This document shows positions 1-9,785 of a stretch of 64,000 bases of DNA, in pieces (position 1 is the first letter of the stretch; the number at the start of each line of letters is the position of its first letter). Origin of the DNA: Verrucomicrobiaceae bacterium (GTDB taxonomy: Bacteria; Verrucomicrobiota; Verrucomicrobiia; Verrucomicrobiales; Verrucomicrobiaceae); contig JADJPW010000009.1 in NCBI GenBank assembly GCA_016713035.1, forward strand, positions 1-64,000, read 5' to 3'. The notes under the pieces were generated by a model that searched no databases, was not told where the DNA came from, and saw only the letters and a list, made by a program, of their open reading frames with translations. The position numbers were made by a program, and so were the translations under genes.

Positions 1-780
1 GTGGGACAGGTCAGCAAATGTAGTTCCTGCGTCTCTCTGGGTTGATCTTTGATGTTGGTTGGTCTTCCTCACGTTGTCAAACGCAGCGAAGGTCTCGTCG
101 AGCATAGCGAGACGAGGCCGCAGCGGAGTTTGACAGCGTGCCGCCGTCTGTGCCGGGGTACCGTAGTCCAGCGAGCTGTGCGGACGGTATTCGTTGTATT
201 CACGCCGCCATTGCTCGATGACGACCCGGGCCTCCGCCAGGCTGCCGAACACTTCGCGGTTGAGGCATTCGTCGCGCAGCTTGTCGTGGAACGATTCGAT
301 GTATGCGTTCTCCCAAGGTGATCCCGGCTTGATGTAGCTCATCTTGATTTGCCGATGCTGCATCCAGTCCTGGATCGCATACGCGATTTCACGCGTGTGC
401 TCGTTCATCAAGGTGAGGATGCGAAAGGCGCTGCCGCCTCCACCCGGTCGCCTGCAAAGTCCCAGCTCCACACGTGATTGCGATGCGCCGCAGCCTGCCG
501 CCCTGCTGCCCAGGCCTCACTCCGCATCCGCCGCTGGCGTTTGCGCACCTGCAGTCCTTCCTCCCTGCGCACCCTCGCCACGCACTTCACGTTGATCCGC
601 TCGCCCTCGCGTCGCAGCAACGCCGTGATCCGGCGGTAGCCGTAGCGCGGATGCTTACGGCTCAACCGCACGATGCGAACTCTTCGATGCCTCGCCTCCG
701 CGCTGACTTTCGCCACCCGGTAGTAGCCCGACCGTGCAAGCTCCAGGGCACGACATACCTGCGCGATCCTGCCCAGACCG
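1..780 (-). pseudogene. IS3-family transposase (orfB) remnant, runs off the left edge
   Basis: Read on the minus strand, this is the second ORF of an IS3-family element, an integrase-type DDE transposase. The N-terminal helix-turn-helix region (around RKHPRYGYRRITALLRREG) is read from about 780 down to 430. The integrase end is in another frame, with IKPGSPWENAYIESFHDKL near 260-340 and YNEYRPHSSLDYGTP near 130-200. The two parts are joined by a frameshift near 430. About 40 residues that should hold the second catalytic Asp are missing between LTLMNEHTRE and MSYIKPGSPWEN, so the enzyme cannot be active. The sequence breaks into an unrelated IS630 fragment at about 780. The C-terminus continues beyond base 1. 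Confidence 0.85.
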
Positions 781-1077
781 TTTTACAACCGTCCTACTTT
801 CAGGGAGCAGGCCAACAAGACCAAGAGCCTCAACTGGCATCACTTCGAGCCGGAGTATCTGCCGCCACGCTCGCCAGACCTCAACGCCATTGAGCGCTTG
901 TGGCTGCGCATGAAGGCCGACTGGTTCAACGGCTGATCGCCAAGACTTCCGAGCAACTTCAGGACCGTATCATCGAGTCCCCTGCGCCTTGGTCGACCAG
1001 CCCTCCATCCTTCAGTCCCAGAGCGCCCAAAGACGCGTTTATGACATTCTTTTTGAGAATCGGTCTATATTACCATG
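781..1077 (+). pseudogene. IS630-family transposase, C-terminal fragment
   Basis: The plus strand reads NWHHFEPEYLPPRSPDLNAI followed by ERLWLRMKADWFN, the conserved C-terminal part of IS630-type DDE transposases including the last acidic residue (ERLW). The frame stops at 934-936, where a single missing G in CTGGATC would turn a Trp codon into a stop. The sequence then continues in a shifted frame (IAKTSEQLQDRI), and in a third frame (QSAQRRVYDILFENRSILP) to the stop at 1075-1077. The N-terminal three quarters are absent and the fragment abuts the IS3 remnant directly. It is a dead fragment in a nest of insertion-sequence debris. Confidence 0.82.
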
Positions 1078-1106
1078 AAGAAGGAATGAATTAGCCTTCA
1101 ATAAGT

Positions 1107-1293
1107 GATAAGATACGTAGCCAGGTTTAAAGTTCAGGATATCGGCGAGCCTCCAAATGTAGAATAGAGCCTGTCCCATCGGACCAGAGGCCTTGAATTA
1201 CCAGGGCTGTGCGCACCAAAACAAAGAATAAGTAACCAGGCTAAATCTCCAGGAAAGGAACCACCGATATAACTTTTAACCTGGCTACTTATT
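1107..1293. repeat. Small inverted-repeat element (MITE-like or IS ends)
   Basis: The left arm at about 1116-1145 and the right arm at 1264-1293 are imperfect inverted repeats of about 28 bp around the core GTAGCCAGGTTTAAAGTT, with ATATCGG at the inner end. A direct copy of the end motif (AATAAGTAACCAGG) lies at 1227-1240, and another (AATAAGTAGCCAGG) lies alone at 5604-5617. No coding capacity is seen between the arms. It may be a miniature inverted-repeat element or the collapsed ends of an insertion sequence. The element sits right after the IS630 fragment and just past the stop of the Ig-like gene. Confidence 0.55.
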
Positions 1294-1325
1294 GGAGGTA
1301 AAAGCCATCCCGAACGTGGCCATCA

Positions 1326-4300
1326 CTACTGCTCCATGATGCGGTAGAATGCGCCTGGGATTGCGTTGCTGTAGGGAAAAGAGATGCTTTGTGACGACCC
1401 ACTACCGACGATGGTCTGTACGGTAATCCAAGAGCCTGGAGCTAATGTGGAGCTAGTCTGCACAAGATAGGTACTGCCGCTGGTGAGTACGGGCGTGGTG
1501 AAGGAGAAGTTTCCACCGCTGATGGTGAGCTCGGTGATGGCGAAAGAGGGGGGCACCGTACTAAAAGCGGAGACATTGACTAGGCGACTCGTCGTACTAC
1601 CATAGGCGTTGGTGATGGTGAGCTGATAAACCCGGCGTCTACGGCGGTGGTAGTTCCAGTGCCCATGGAGAGAGCTGCACTGGCAGTGGTGCGGAACGGA
1701 AGGCCATTTTTCGTCCACGAGTAGGTGGCGACAGATGAGCCAGGGTCAGCTACTAACTGGATCAAGATGGCTTTACCTGGAATGAACTGCTGATCGGCCG
1801 GTTGCAGGATGATCTGCGGAGGATGTCCGTAGGCGTTTTCTAGTGTGAGGACGGCAGGATTGCTAGTGGCGCTGCCGAGCGAGTTCGTGGCTGTGGCTGT
1901 ATAGCTGGCACCATCAGCGGAGGAAATGCCGGAGAAAAGCTAAGACGTTTTGAGTTTCTCCTGGTATGGGTGAACCATTCTGTTCCACTGCCATGAGATA
2001 CCTTCTCCACTGGCGAGAGCGGTGAAACTGACGGGGGAGCCTGCCTCAAGGGTGCGGGATAGAGGTTGGTAAGTGATCACTGGGATCGCCGCGGCTGCTG
2101 TATCGAGTGCAAGTAGCACACTGGAGTTGGTGGCATTGGTAGCCAGGAAGGCGGCTTCACTCCCGTGAGCTTCTGCGATCACTGTGGTGGGCGAGAAGCC
2201 GTCGATCGTTTGGAGGCTGTCCACGACCGCGATAGAGAGACTATCTTTGATGTATGTGACAGACCGCCCGGTGTAGCGGAGATAGGCCTCGGTGTCGCAA
2301 GCCGTGACCGAAAATGCCCCCTGGCGTCCGCTGCGTGGTGTGCCATCGGCATTAAAAACCACCTCATATGCAACGGGTGAGCCAGCGAAAAAGCGGCCAC
2401 CCTCCACATCGGCAGCTCCGATATTAGTCATAGGACTGGTGGTGCCTGGGATGAGGGTGTTAATGTCGAAGAGCTTTGAAAGCGAGCCGTTGGCAGCGCG
2501 GCGGAGCATCATGCTGTACGTACTGGCCGTCACGGGATTGCTGTCATAGACGGTCATCAGGAGTGTGCTGCCGTCGAAGTTTGCCAGTCCCACGCTACGC
2601 GCCAAGGTGCCACCGGGCAGAGTTGTGGCGGGTGTCAGGAATACACTGACGGAACCGTCTGCCGCTCGCTGAAAAACACGCACCTCAGTGGTTGTGTCCG
2701 GCAGTGTGACACTACTGCTGAAAAACAACACATCGTCGCGGCTAGCCAAAACACTGAGTGTGCCAAAAGTGCCGTCATTAGGGGCTGCCTCTCCCTGTTT
2801 AGCGATTGCTGTCAATGTCCCATTGCTCCAGCGGTACAGCACATTGGCCACGGTGGTAGAGACGCTGTGGTAGCCGACAAAGAAAAAGCTGCCGCCGGAC
2901 GGCTCGGTGTAGGGACGGGCGACTCCCGTGAAGGCAAGCCCCGCGTCACCAATGATGGTGGGCGTGGCGATGGCACTGAGCGTTCCACCATTCCAGCGGA
3001 ATAGATACTCCTTACCTGTCGTCGAGTTGAGTCCAGTGAAGAGTGCTGTGTCCTCTCGAAACCTCACAGAGGTGATCGTTCCGACCGCATTTGCGGGGAG
3101 GTCTGGGCGGCTACTGGTTTTGTCAGCGATTTTCACCAACTCCTTGCCGAGAAGATTGTGTGCAGGAGACGCGGCGACCGTGACGGTGATCGGCGGGCCT
3201 AATAGCGATGCACCTGTGGACGAGGTGACGAGGCAGCGGAATACGCCTGCTTGGGCTGGGTTGGTATTGAGATTGGCCGTTGTCGCACCACTGACTAGAT
3301 TCGGAGCAGGCGCATTGGCAATAGGAGCGCCATCCTTCTGCCATATGTATGACAGAGTTCCCGGCCCGGTCACATTGGCCTGTAAGAATGCCGAAACACC
3401 CGGAGTCACGACTCGGTAAGCAGCACCTGCGGTATTCACCAGTCCTGTAACAGGGATGAAGTTAATTTGGGCAGGTGGATGATAGAGGACACCGCCACTC
3501 CAGGTGATGACACAGTCAAAACTGCCACTATCTGCGACTGTAGTACCTGGGAAAGTATAAAAAGCCGTCGTCGCAGCCGGAATATTCACCCCGTTCTTCC
3601 GCCATTGATAGGTGAAGGTTCCTGCGGTGCCTGTGACGGTAACGGAAAGCCCAAAGGCGTTGCCGCCATTACCTTCCATGACGTTTTGGGAAAAGGGAGA
3701 CGCAGTGATAGCCGGCGGCACCACTGCTGTGAAAGTGACCGTCGCAGCGCGTGTAGTGGTGGTGCCGTAGCCGTTGGTAACTTCCAGCGTATAGGTTCCG
3801 CTGTCCGTAGTGGTCGGTGAACTCCATGTGAGGATGGGCTGGGTTTTACCCGCTAGAATCGTGGTGCCTTTTTTCCACTGATAAGTCACTGGCAGACCGC
3901 TGCCCATCGCCTCCACAACCAAGCTAGATACGGTTCCCGCAGTGTTGTTGATGTCCTTGGGCTCTTTGACAATCCACGGCAAAGCTACCTGCGGAAGTCC
4001 TTGTCCAGAGTCCGGGCCAACGGACAAAATCGTTCGTGTGGCTGTGCCGTCGAGCTGCGCGAGCACGATCCAGCGGTTACTTACATTCAGCAGATTTCCG
4101 ATTACGAACATTTGTCGTCCCACAGGCACCCGAGCCACGCGATCCCAATAACTACCATTTGAACTGCGCAATAAATCAGCCGTGCGCTTCAAATTCGCGG
4201 TCGATGGATCGCCAACTGCATAAAAATGACTGCTATCAGACCTCACCAAACGAAAAGGAGAAGAGTAGAAATTTGGACTCTCAAATACCGCAGGGCCAGG

Positions 4301-5418
4301 ACTCACCTGGGTCCAGGAGAGCCCGTCCGTAGAGGTAAAGAAGCCCGTTTGTAGCCCATTGTTCACCAACTGCCGCACCGCGCCAAAAGTACTCGGACCA
4401 TAAGTCACGAGCCACGGACCACTTTCATTTTGGGCTGGTGGCACAGCAGACCACGGACCAGTGGCTGAAGTTGTCGAGTAGTAGTTCTGCCGCTGATTAA
4501 TAGAAACCAACACGCGGGAAGAACTGGCCGCAAAATCCACCGGGTTCTCATCCACACCGGTAGCCAGCAGCGTACGGGTCCAGTTGATCGTATCCGTATT
4601 GACAATCGCCTCCAGTCCGACGGCGGGAAAACTTTCCCAGCAGACCAAAGTAAGTACCACCGAAATAGCCCCATTTTCGAATACTGATCCCCGCAGGCAA
4701 TGCATACGGACCGGACCAGGTCAGCGCATCGGAGGAAGTGTAGAGACCATTGGAGGTCGTCAGAAAAAGCGGTCATTCACCCACTGATGGAAGCCGCACC
4801 CGCAGGTTGTGACACCAGCGGTGTGTGACTAGTCCAGGTATCCCCATCTGCGCTGCGGATGATGACCGGCGTATCTGTATTGTTTTGATGCTTAATGACT
4901 CACAAAACTGGGTCGGACTCGCTGTGAGGCTGACACCATAAAATGGATCCGCTGGAATAAAACCGCTGCCTGAACTGGACACCTGCCACTCTGGCAGCAG
5001 CCCGTAAATTTTCTGAGCGAAGACATATTGCGTTATTCCCGAACTATGACCTGAAGCAGGCGGCAAGGAAATCTGCACCGTAAAAGTGCCATTGCTATTA
5101 TTGAAGGTGCCGGACACCAGACTCGTGCCTTGCAGTGAAAGTACCCACACCGCCACTGTTCACTGTGCCGTAGATGGTGCCACTGGTCGTAGTCACAGCG
5201 TTGGTGACATTGGTCACCGTGCCACCCGTTTCCACGGTGAACTCCAGCGGATTGCTTTGATAAGGCACACCCGTCGCCGTTGCGCCGTCATAGAAGGAGT
5301 ATCGCCCCTTCCAAGTGCCCGCAAAAGGACTCTGTGCCAGCGACGAGACAGCGGTGAATAATACAAGGGCAGCCGTAAAAGCTCTGCCTGACCACTTTGA
5401 CATTGGGTTTACATTCAT
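1326..5418 (-). pseudogene. Large secreted Ig-like repeat protein, multiply frameshifted
   Basis: The intended product is an exported surface protein of over 1300 residues. It starts with a signal peptide (MSKWSGRAFTAALVLFTAVS, preceded by MNVNP). Next come sialidase-like repeats with SGPW/SDGLSWT motifs, several Ig-like units with the pattern YQWRKNGVNIPAA...YTLEVTNGYGT, and a C-terminal beta domain ending FYRIMEQ. The reading frame changes near 5110-5150, 4776, 4620, 1960 and 1630. The longest single open stretch is 1940-4705. The frames are complementary and each continues sensible Ig-like sequence, so this is one gene broken by small indels, by decay or by sequencing error. The C-terminal domain resembles that of the pectate-lyase-like protein at 55515-58316. 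Confidence 0.75.
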
Positions 5419-5642
5419 AGTTTGTGAGGAACTGTTTTTGAAACCAACTGTTGCCAAGTTAAGTGGTCGAAACCACACCCTGAACCTAGTTAAAGTCTTC
5501 TCCATAGGCAAGATCAAGCAAGGCCTTTGATTGAGAAAATACCACTCGGCAAGATATAAGAAATATCATCCAAAATAATTTTTATTTATGTTATCCTGAT
5601 TCCGAATAAGTAGCCAGGTATAATGTTTTAGTTTTCAGCTCC
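5419..5642. other. AT-rich intergenic region with one copy of the IS/MITE end motif
   Basis: The segment upstream of the Ig-like gene is markedly AT-rich (for example near 5565-5595) and probably holds its promoter, although no clean -35/-10 pair can be assigned. At 5604-5617 AATAAGTAGCCAGG repeats the end motif of the element at 1107-1293, in the opposite orientation to the copy at 1293. No gene is seen here. Confidence 0.4.
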
Positions 5643-6079
5643 ATGAGCACCGGCACTGCCATCGGCCTCCAAACGGCAAATGAGGAGCTAGGCAGGGCTG
5701 AACTCTCACCCGTGTTTCCAGAGTTCAATAAACCAACTTTGGCGGAGCTTTTTGATGTGATCGCACTGCAAACCTAGTCGAAGTGGAGCTACGAAAAAAA
5801 GGATCAACGTGCCAATTCCAGTTCGCCGAACACTGACAAGCTTGCTGCAAATCTCATCATCACATTCCAGACGAGTCCGATCATCCTAATGAAGAATCAG
5901 CCTTACTCGATCTCACTCGCCAAAGAATGGAATAGCAAGGATCGTGGACACTGGGAAATGTATGCACTGTTGGAGATCGTTGCTTCATCATTGTCAGGAC
6001 TTTGTTCCCCGAACAGGAGCAGTGTTTACTGCCAGATGTTCAAGCGATGTTGGACTCGTTCAAGGTAGAGAAGCCTTGA
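5643..6079 (+). pseudogene. Decayed gene of unknown family
   Basis: An ATG at 5643 opens a frame (MSTGTAIGLQTANEELGR...) that reaches an in-frame TAG at 5775. The same frame stays open to 6066, but from about 5970 a different frame reads more like a protein end (GDRCFIIVRTLFPEQEQ...LPDVQAMLDSFKV) and stops at 6077-6079. A one-base indel near 5975 and a nonsense or second indel near 5775 would join them into a protein of about 145 residues. I do not recognise the family. It lies among transposon debris and directly before a perfect 16-bp palindrome. Confidence 0.4.
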
Positions 6080-6080
6080 T

Positions 6081-6096
6081 GGCATCACGTGATGCC
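6081..6096. repeat. Perfect 16-bp palindrome
   Basis: GGCATCACGTGATGCC is its own reverse complement. It follows the stop of the decayed gene at 5643-6079 by one base. It has no loop and no T-run, so it is not a standard terminator. It could be a protein-binding site or a remnant of a REP-like element linked to the transposase fossil just downstream. Confidence 0.5.
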
Positions 6097-6176
6097 TCAT
6101 TGAAGTAGGATACCAAGGAGGATTTCAGGAAGCGGCTCGATGCCCTCACGATGGGGGACGCCGGGATGGAATAATT

Positions 6177-6368
6177 TTGTGCATGCCATGGTGTCCAAAA
6201 TTGGATTGTCAGTTCACGGAGGGGGCGATGATTGGGAGCAAAGAGTTCGTGAACGAGTTTTTTACTCAAAATCGAGGGTTGTTTGGACCTGCACGTCGAA
6301 GTGGGGCACGGAGAATCCGAGAGGTGGAGGGCGACATTCATGCGCTGCGGGATTTGCAGGGTGAATGA
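6177..6368 (+). pseudogene. REP-associated tyrosine transposase, C-terminal fossil
   Basis: The frame reads FTEGAMIGSKEFVNEFFTQN, then RGLFGPARRSGARRI, then a short acidic tail and a stop. This aligns by eye residue for residue with the last 50 residues of the intact REP-associated transposase at 20783-21973 (FSDGAALGSREFVEEVFAKQ...LFSPRRQSGARRIP). The Y1 catalytic domain is missing. The sequence ahead of 6198 is not recognisable in this frame. It ends 11 bp before the stop of the convergent VWA gene. Confidence 0.75.
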
Positions 6369-6378
6369 GGCGGGTGGC

Positions 6379-7923
6379 TTATTTGCTGAAGTATTTATCA
6401 CCACGCATAACGGTGCCGTCTTTGAGGACGACGCTGAAGGTGCCGCCGTTGGAGCGGGCGAGGCGGTCCATGTCGGCAGCGGCATCGGTTTCCATCATGA
6501 CGCTGGTGTGGATGATGGTTCCTGTGCCCATGCGGTGGTTTTCCTGGGTGATGATGTCGATCCAGCCCATTTCGTCGATGCGCTGGCCGTCGGTCATGAA
6601 GAAGATGATGTCGGGGCGGGGATTGGCTTTGAGGGCCATGAGGAGGCCGGAGCCCCAGTTGGTGCCGCCGTTGGTGGACATTTGGGCGATGTTTTTGCGG
6701 CTGTCGTTGATGTTGAAGACCGTGGCTTGGAGAAAGGGGAAGCTGGGGATGCGGGCGCTTTTCCAGTCTTCTGGTGCGATGGGCCAACGGTATTTTTCGA
6801 AGGCGGCACTTTTGGAGGGATCGACGATGTTGTGGGGCCAGGCGAAGTCTGAGAAGCAGAGGATTTGGTAAAAGGTGCCGGCGGGGATTTTGGCGAGGCT
6901 TTTGTCGAGCTCGCGTTTGAGTGCTTGGATGCGGCTGGTTCCGCCTTCGCCGACGGCCTCCATGGAGCCGGAGACATCGACGACAAAGACGACGCGTTTG
7001 CCGAAGGCGGTCTGACCGAGGAAGTTGAAGGCGCCGCCGCGACCGATGCCTGCTCCGAAGCCGCCGCCCGCACCGCCGAGTCCGCCGCCGCCGAGGCCTG
7101 CGGTGATGGCTCCGACGTTGCCGAGGGCGAGTTTGTCGGTCATGTCAGAGAGGTCGATGTTGTCCATCTGCATCTCTGGGAGCTGGATGTCTGAGGCGAT
7201 GGATTGGACGCTGATGCGGCGGAGCGGGGGTTGTTTCCGGGTCCAGGTTTGGCGCTTTTGTTTGACGCGTTGTTCGAGGGCGTTGCTGGCGGCGGCTCCG
7301 GCGGCGTTGCCTCCGGGGAGGAAGTCCACTTGCTTGTTCATCACATGGCGGACGGTGATGAAGGCTTCGATGGCGACGAGGGGGAGGTGGATGATGATGC
7401 TGGCGGCGAGGGAGTTGGCGCCGATTTTTTCTTTCCAGGTGAGCCAGAAGACGTGTTTTTTTTGTTCTTCGCTGAGTTCGGGCTCGGGCGGTGGTTTGGG
7501 GACGTCGATTGGGTGGCTGTCTTCGTGGGGCGGTTCGTCGGCTTGGGGCTCTTCGGGAGGGGATTGGGCCTCTGGGGGCTCGATTTGAGGCTCTGAGTGG
7601 GCTGGGGCGACGACTGGCGGGATTTCGTCGATTTGGACGATTTCGGGCTCTAGGGCGGATTCTGCTGGGTTTTCGAGCGGGGTCTCTTGGGGCTCGTTTT
7701 CGGCTTCGGGCTCAAAGTAGGGCTCTGGAGCGATTTCGGGCTGGGGCTCGGGATGAGCGGTGGGCTGCTCGTGGGGGGTGGGGACGGCTGCGGTGGCTTT
7801 CTCCTGTTCTTTTTGGCGCTGGTGCTCGTGCCAGCGGTCGTCGCGGTCGATGAGGTCGTCATCGTCATGATCCGCCACTGTGGGGAGGGCGTGGAGGTCG
7901 ATGTCCTGATGGTGGCGGCTCAT
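6379..7923 (-). CDS. von Willebrand factor A domain protein with acidic/proline-rich N-terminus and one membrane segment
   Basis: A protein of 514 residues with a three-part design. Residues 1 to about 155 are rich in Glu, Pro and His (repeats such as PEPQPEIAPEPYFEPEAENE). Next comes a probable membrane segment (ANSLAASIIIHLPLVAIEAFITV) and a Gly-rich linker (GLGGGGLGGAGGGFGAG). The C-terminal VWA domain begins KRVVFVVDVSGSM, with the metal-site motif DxSxS, and continues to FFMTDGQ. The family is typical of planctomycete and verrucomicrobial envelope proteins, whose partners are mostly unknown. The ATG at 7923 is chosen because longer versions would run into the divergent regulator gene at 8029. 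It shares a 105-bp intergenic region with that regulator. Confidence 0.8.
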   Translation of the reverse strand: MSRHHQDIDLHALPTVADHDDDDLIDRDDRWHEHQRQKEQEKATAAVPTPHEQPTAHPEPQPEIAPEPYFEPEAENEPQETPLENPAESALEPEIVQIDEIPPVVAPAHSEPQIEPPEAQSPPEEPQADEPPHEDSHPIDVPKPPPEPELSEEQKKHVFWLTWKEKIGANSLAASIIIHLPLVAIEAFITVRHVMNKQVDFLPGGNAAGAAASNALEQRVKQKRQTWTRKQPPLRRISVQSIASDIQLPEMQMDNIDLSDMTDKLALGNVGAITAGLGGGGLGGAGGGFGAGIGRGGAFNFLGQTAFGKRVVFVVDVSGSMEAVGEGGTSRIQALKRELDKSLAKIPAGTFYQILCFSDFAWPHNIVDPSKSAAFEKYRWPIAPEDWKSARIPSFPFLQATVFNINDSRKNIAQMSTNGGTNWGSGLLMALKANPRPDIIFFMTDGQRIDEMGWIDIITQENHRMGTGTIIHTSVMMETDAAADMDRLARSNGGTFSVVLKDGTVMRGDKYFSK

Positions 7924-8028
7924 GGGGCGGCGGATTGTCGGGGAAAAGTGCGACTGTTCAAGGCGGATGATGTGGTTGAGTGGGGAGATCGTTGCGACGT
8001 GGTGATTCGACGATAAGGGTGGGCGCTC

Positions 8029-9435
8029 ATGACAGACCCCATCCAGACTGATAGCCATCTCCTGATTCTCGATTCCGACGCGGACTTTCTCGCGTGGGCG
8101 GCTGGGCATTTGAAGGCTCCGGGGGTGAGTATCACGACGCATGAGCGTGCGGAGGAGACTCTGGCTTCTTATCAAAAGAGGAGGCCGGACTTGGTTTTGG
8201 CGGAGATTCGCCTTTCGGGCGGGGTGAGCGGGGTGGAGCTGCTGAAGCGACTGCGGCAGACTGATCCGCATGCGATGGTGATTTTGTTTAGCAATGCGGC
8301 GGCGACGTCACAGGTGATCGAGGCGATGCGGCATGGGGCGTATGATGTGCTGCCAAAGGAGCGCTTGCCTTATGAGTTGCGTGCGGTGGTGGAGAGTGCG
8401 CTGAGTGCGATCGAGACACGGCGGGTGACGCGTGAGCAACTGCCAGGTGCGGCGACGGAGTCGATCCAGGAGACGATTATTGGCCGCTCGGCGGCGATGC
8501 AGGAGGTGTTTAAGCTGATTGGCCGTGTGTCTCGCTCGGATGCGCCGGTGATGATTACGGCGGAGAGCGGTTGTGGGAAGGAGCTGGTGGCGCGGGCGAT
8601 TCATAAGTTTAGCCCGCGGGTGCAGAAGGAGTTTGTGGCGATTAATGTGACGGCGATTCCGGATAATTTGCTGGAGAGTGAGATTTTCGGTCACGAGAAG
8701 GGTAGTTTTACGGGTGCGACGAATTTACGCGTGGGCCGTTTTGAGCAGTGTGATGGGGGGACGCTTTTTCTCGATGAGATCGGTGATATGCCGCTGGCGG
8801 TGCAGAGTAAGCTGCTGCGAGTGCTGCAGGAGGGTGAGTATAGCCGTGTGGGCGGTAATCAGACGCTGAAGACGGATGTGCGGGTGCTGGCTGCGACGAA
8901 TAAGAACCTGGAGGCTGAGGTGGCGAAGGGCACTTTCCGTGAGGATTTGTTTTATCGTCTGAATGTGGTGCGCATCCACATCCCGCCGCTACGGGAGCGG
9001 CGTGAGGATGTGCGTCTGATGGCGGAGTTTTTCCTGCAAAAGCTCTCTGCGCGGCGGCGTGGGCCGCAGATGCGCTTTACGGATGATGCGCTGGATATGC
9101 TGGAGGCTTATGATTGGCCGGGGAATGTGCGTGAGCTGGAGAATACGATCCAGCGTGCCTGTGCGCTGTGTAATAGTGACATTTTGCTCCCTTCGGATAT
9201 TCCACTGGGTAGTAAGGGCAGCCGCCACCACGGGACAGCTAGCCATCTGACTCGTATGCGGGATGCGCTGACGACGCTGGTGCATCTGGCGGGCCAGTCT
9301 CCTGATCTGGAGCTGATGCCATGGATCGCGCATGAGGTGGAGCGAATGGCCCGCAAGCATGCTGAGGAGCCGGTGGTGGCACCGCCTGCGCCGCAGGCGG
9401 CTGCGCCGGTGAAAAAGGGCCGCAAATCAATCTAG
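8029..9435 (+). CDS. Sigma-54-dependent NtrC-family activator with atypical receiver and no Fis-type HTH
   Basis: A protein of 468 residues. The receiver domain covers residues 10 to about 125. The AAA+ sigma-54 interaction domain covers about 157-385, with Walker A AESGCGKE, the sigma-54 contact loop GSFTGA, Walker B GGTLFLDEIG and the arginine finger region FREDLFYRLNV. Two features are odd. First, the phosphoacceptor position, normally Asp in the pattern DLVLxDI, is Glu59 (PDLVLAEI), while the conserved Lys110 is kept; Glu often mimics phospho-Asp, so the receiver may be constitutively on. Second, the last 80 residues contain no recognisable Fis-type helix-turn-helix and end in Ala/Pro and basic residues. 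It may therefore act on sigma-54 without its own DNA site. It is divergent from the VWA gene. Confidence 0.88.
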   Translation: MTDPIQTDSHLLILDSDADFLAWAAGHLKAPGVSITTHERAEETLASYQKRRPDLVLAEIRLSGGVSGVELLKRLRQTDPHAMVILFSNAAATSQVIEAMRHGAYDVLPKERLPYELRAVVESALSAIETRRVTREQLPGAATESIQETIIGRSAAMQEVFKLIGRVSRSDAPVMITAESGCGKELVARAIHKFSPRVQKEFVAINVTAIPDNLLESEIFGHEKGSFTGATNLRVGRFEQCDGGTLFLDEIGDMPLAVQSKLLRVLQEGEYSRVGGNQTLKTDVRVLAATNKNLEAEVAKGTFREDLFYRLNVVRIHIPPLRERREDVRLMAEFFLQKLSARRRGPQMRFTDDALDMLEAYDWPGNVRELENTIQRACALCNSDILLPSDIPLGSKGSRHHGTASHLTRMRDALTTLVHLAGQSPDLELMPWIAHEVERMARKHAEEPVVAPPAPQAAAPVKKGRKSI

Positions 9436-9541
9436 GCGCGGGCAGCGCCAAGAGAGGGTGGTGTTTTGTTGGTTCATTTTCAACGAAATGCTGCTCACGA
9501 GTGACTGAAGGTGCCGCCAACCAAAAAGTGGCTCCTCCATC

Positions 9542-9757
9542 ATGAAATTTTTCTTCCTCGCTCTCGCCTCCATGTTCCTTCTGCAATGCGCTCCAAGCAA
9601 GGTGGCTCCGAATGAACCGCTGACGAATAAATCCATCGGTAAGGTGCACCATTAGCGCTACTACGAGGTGAATGGTGTGCGCAAAGTGGAGCGCCATATC
9701 ATCGTTACGGCAACACCGAAGCTGGAGACAAAGGTGGTCACGGAAATCCTGCCTTGA
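9542..9757 (+). pseudogene. Small lipoprotein with an in-frame stop
   Basis: The ATG at 9542 opens a signal sequence with lipobox (MKFFFLALASMFLLQC, Cys at residue 16). The frame meets TAG at 9653 after 37 codons but remains open afterwards (RYYEVNGVRKVERHIIVTAT) to TGA at 9755-9757. Read through, it would be a lipoprotein of about 71 residues. Either the gene ends at 9655 as a 37-residue peptide, or the TAG is a mutation or base error. The family is not recognised. It lies between the sigma-54 activator and the convergent ceramidase-like gene. Confidence 0.5.
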
Positions 9758-9785
9758 GGGCTGGATGACGCAGTTGCGTGAGTGA

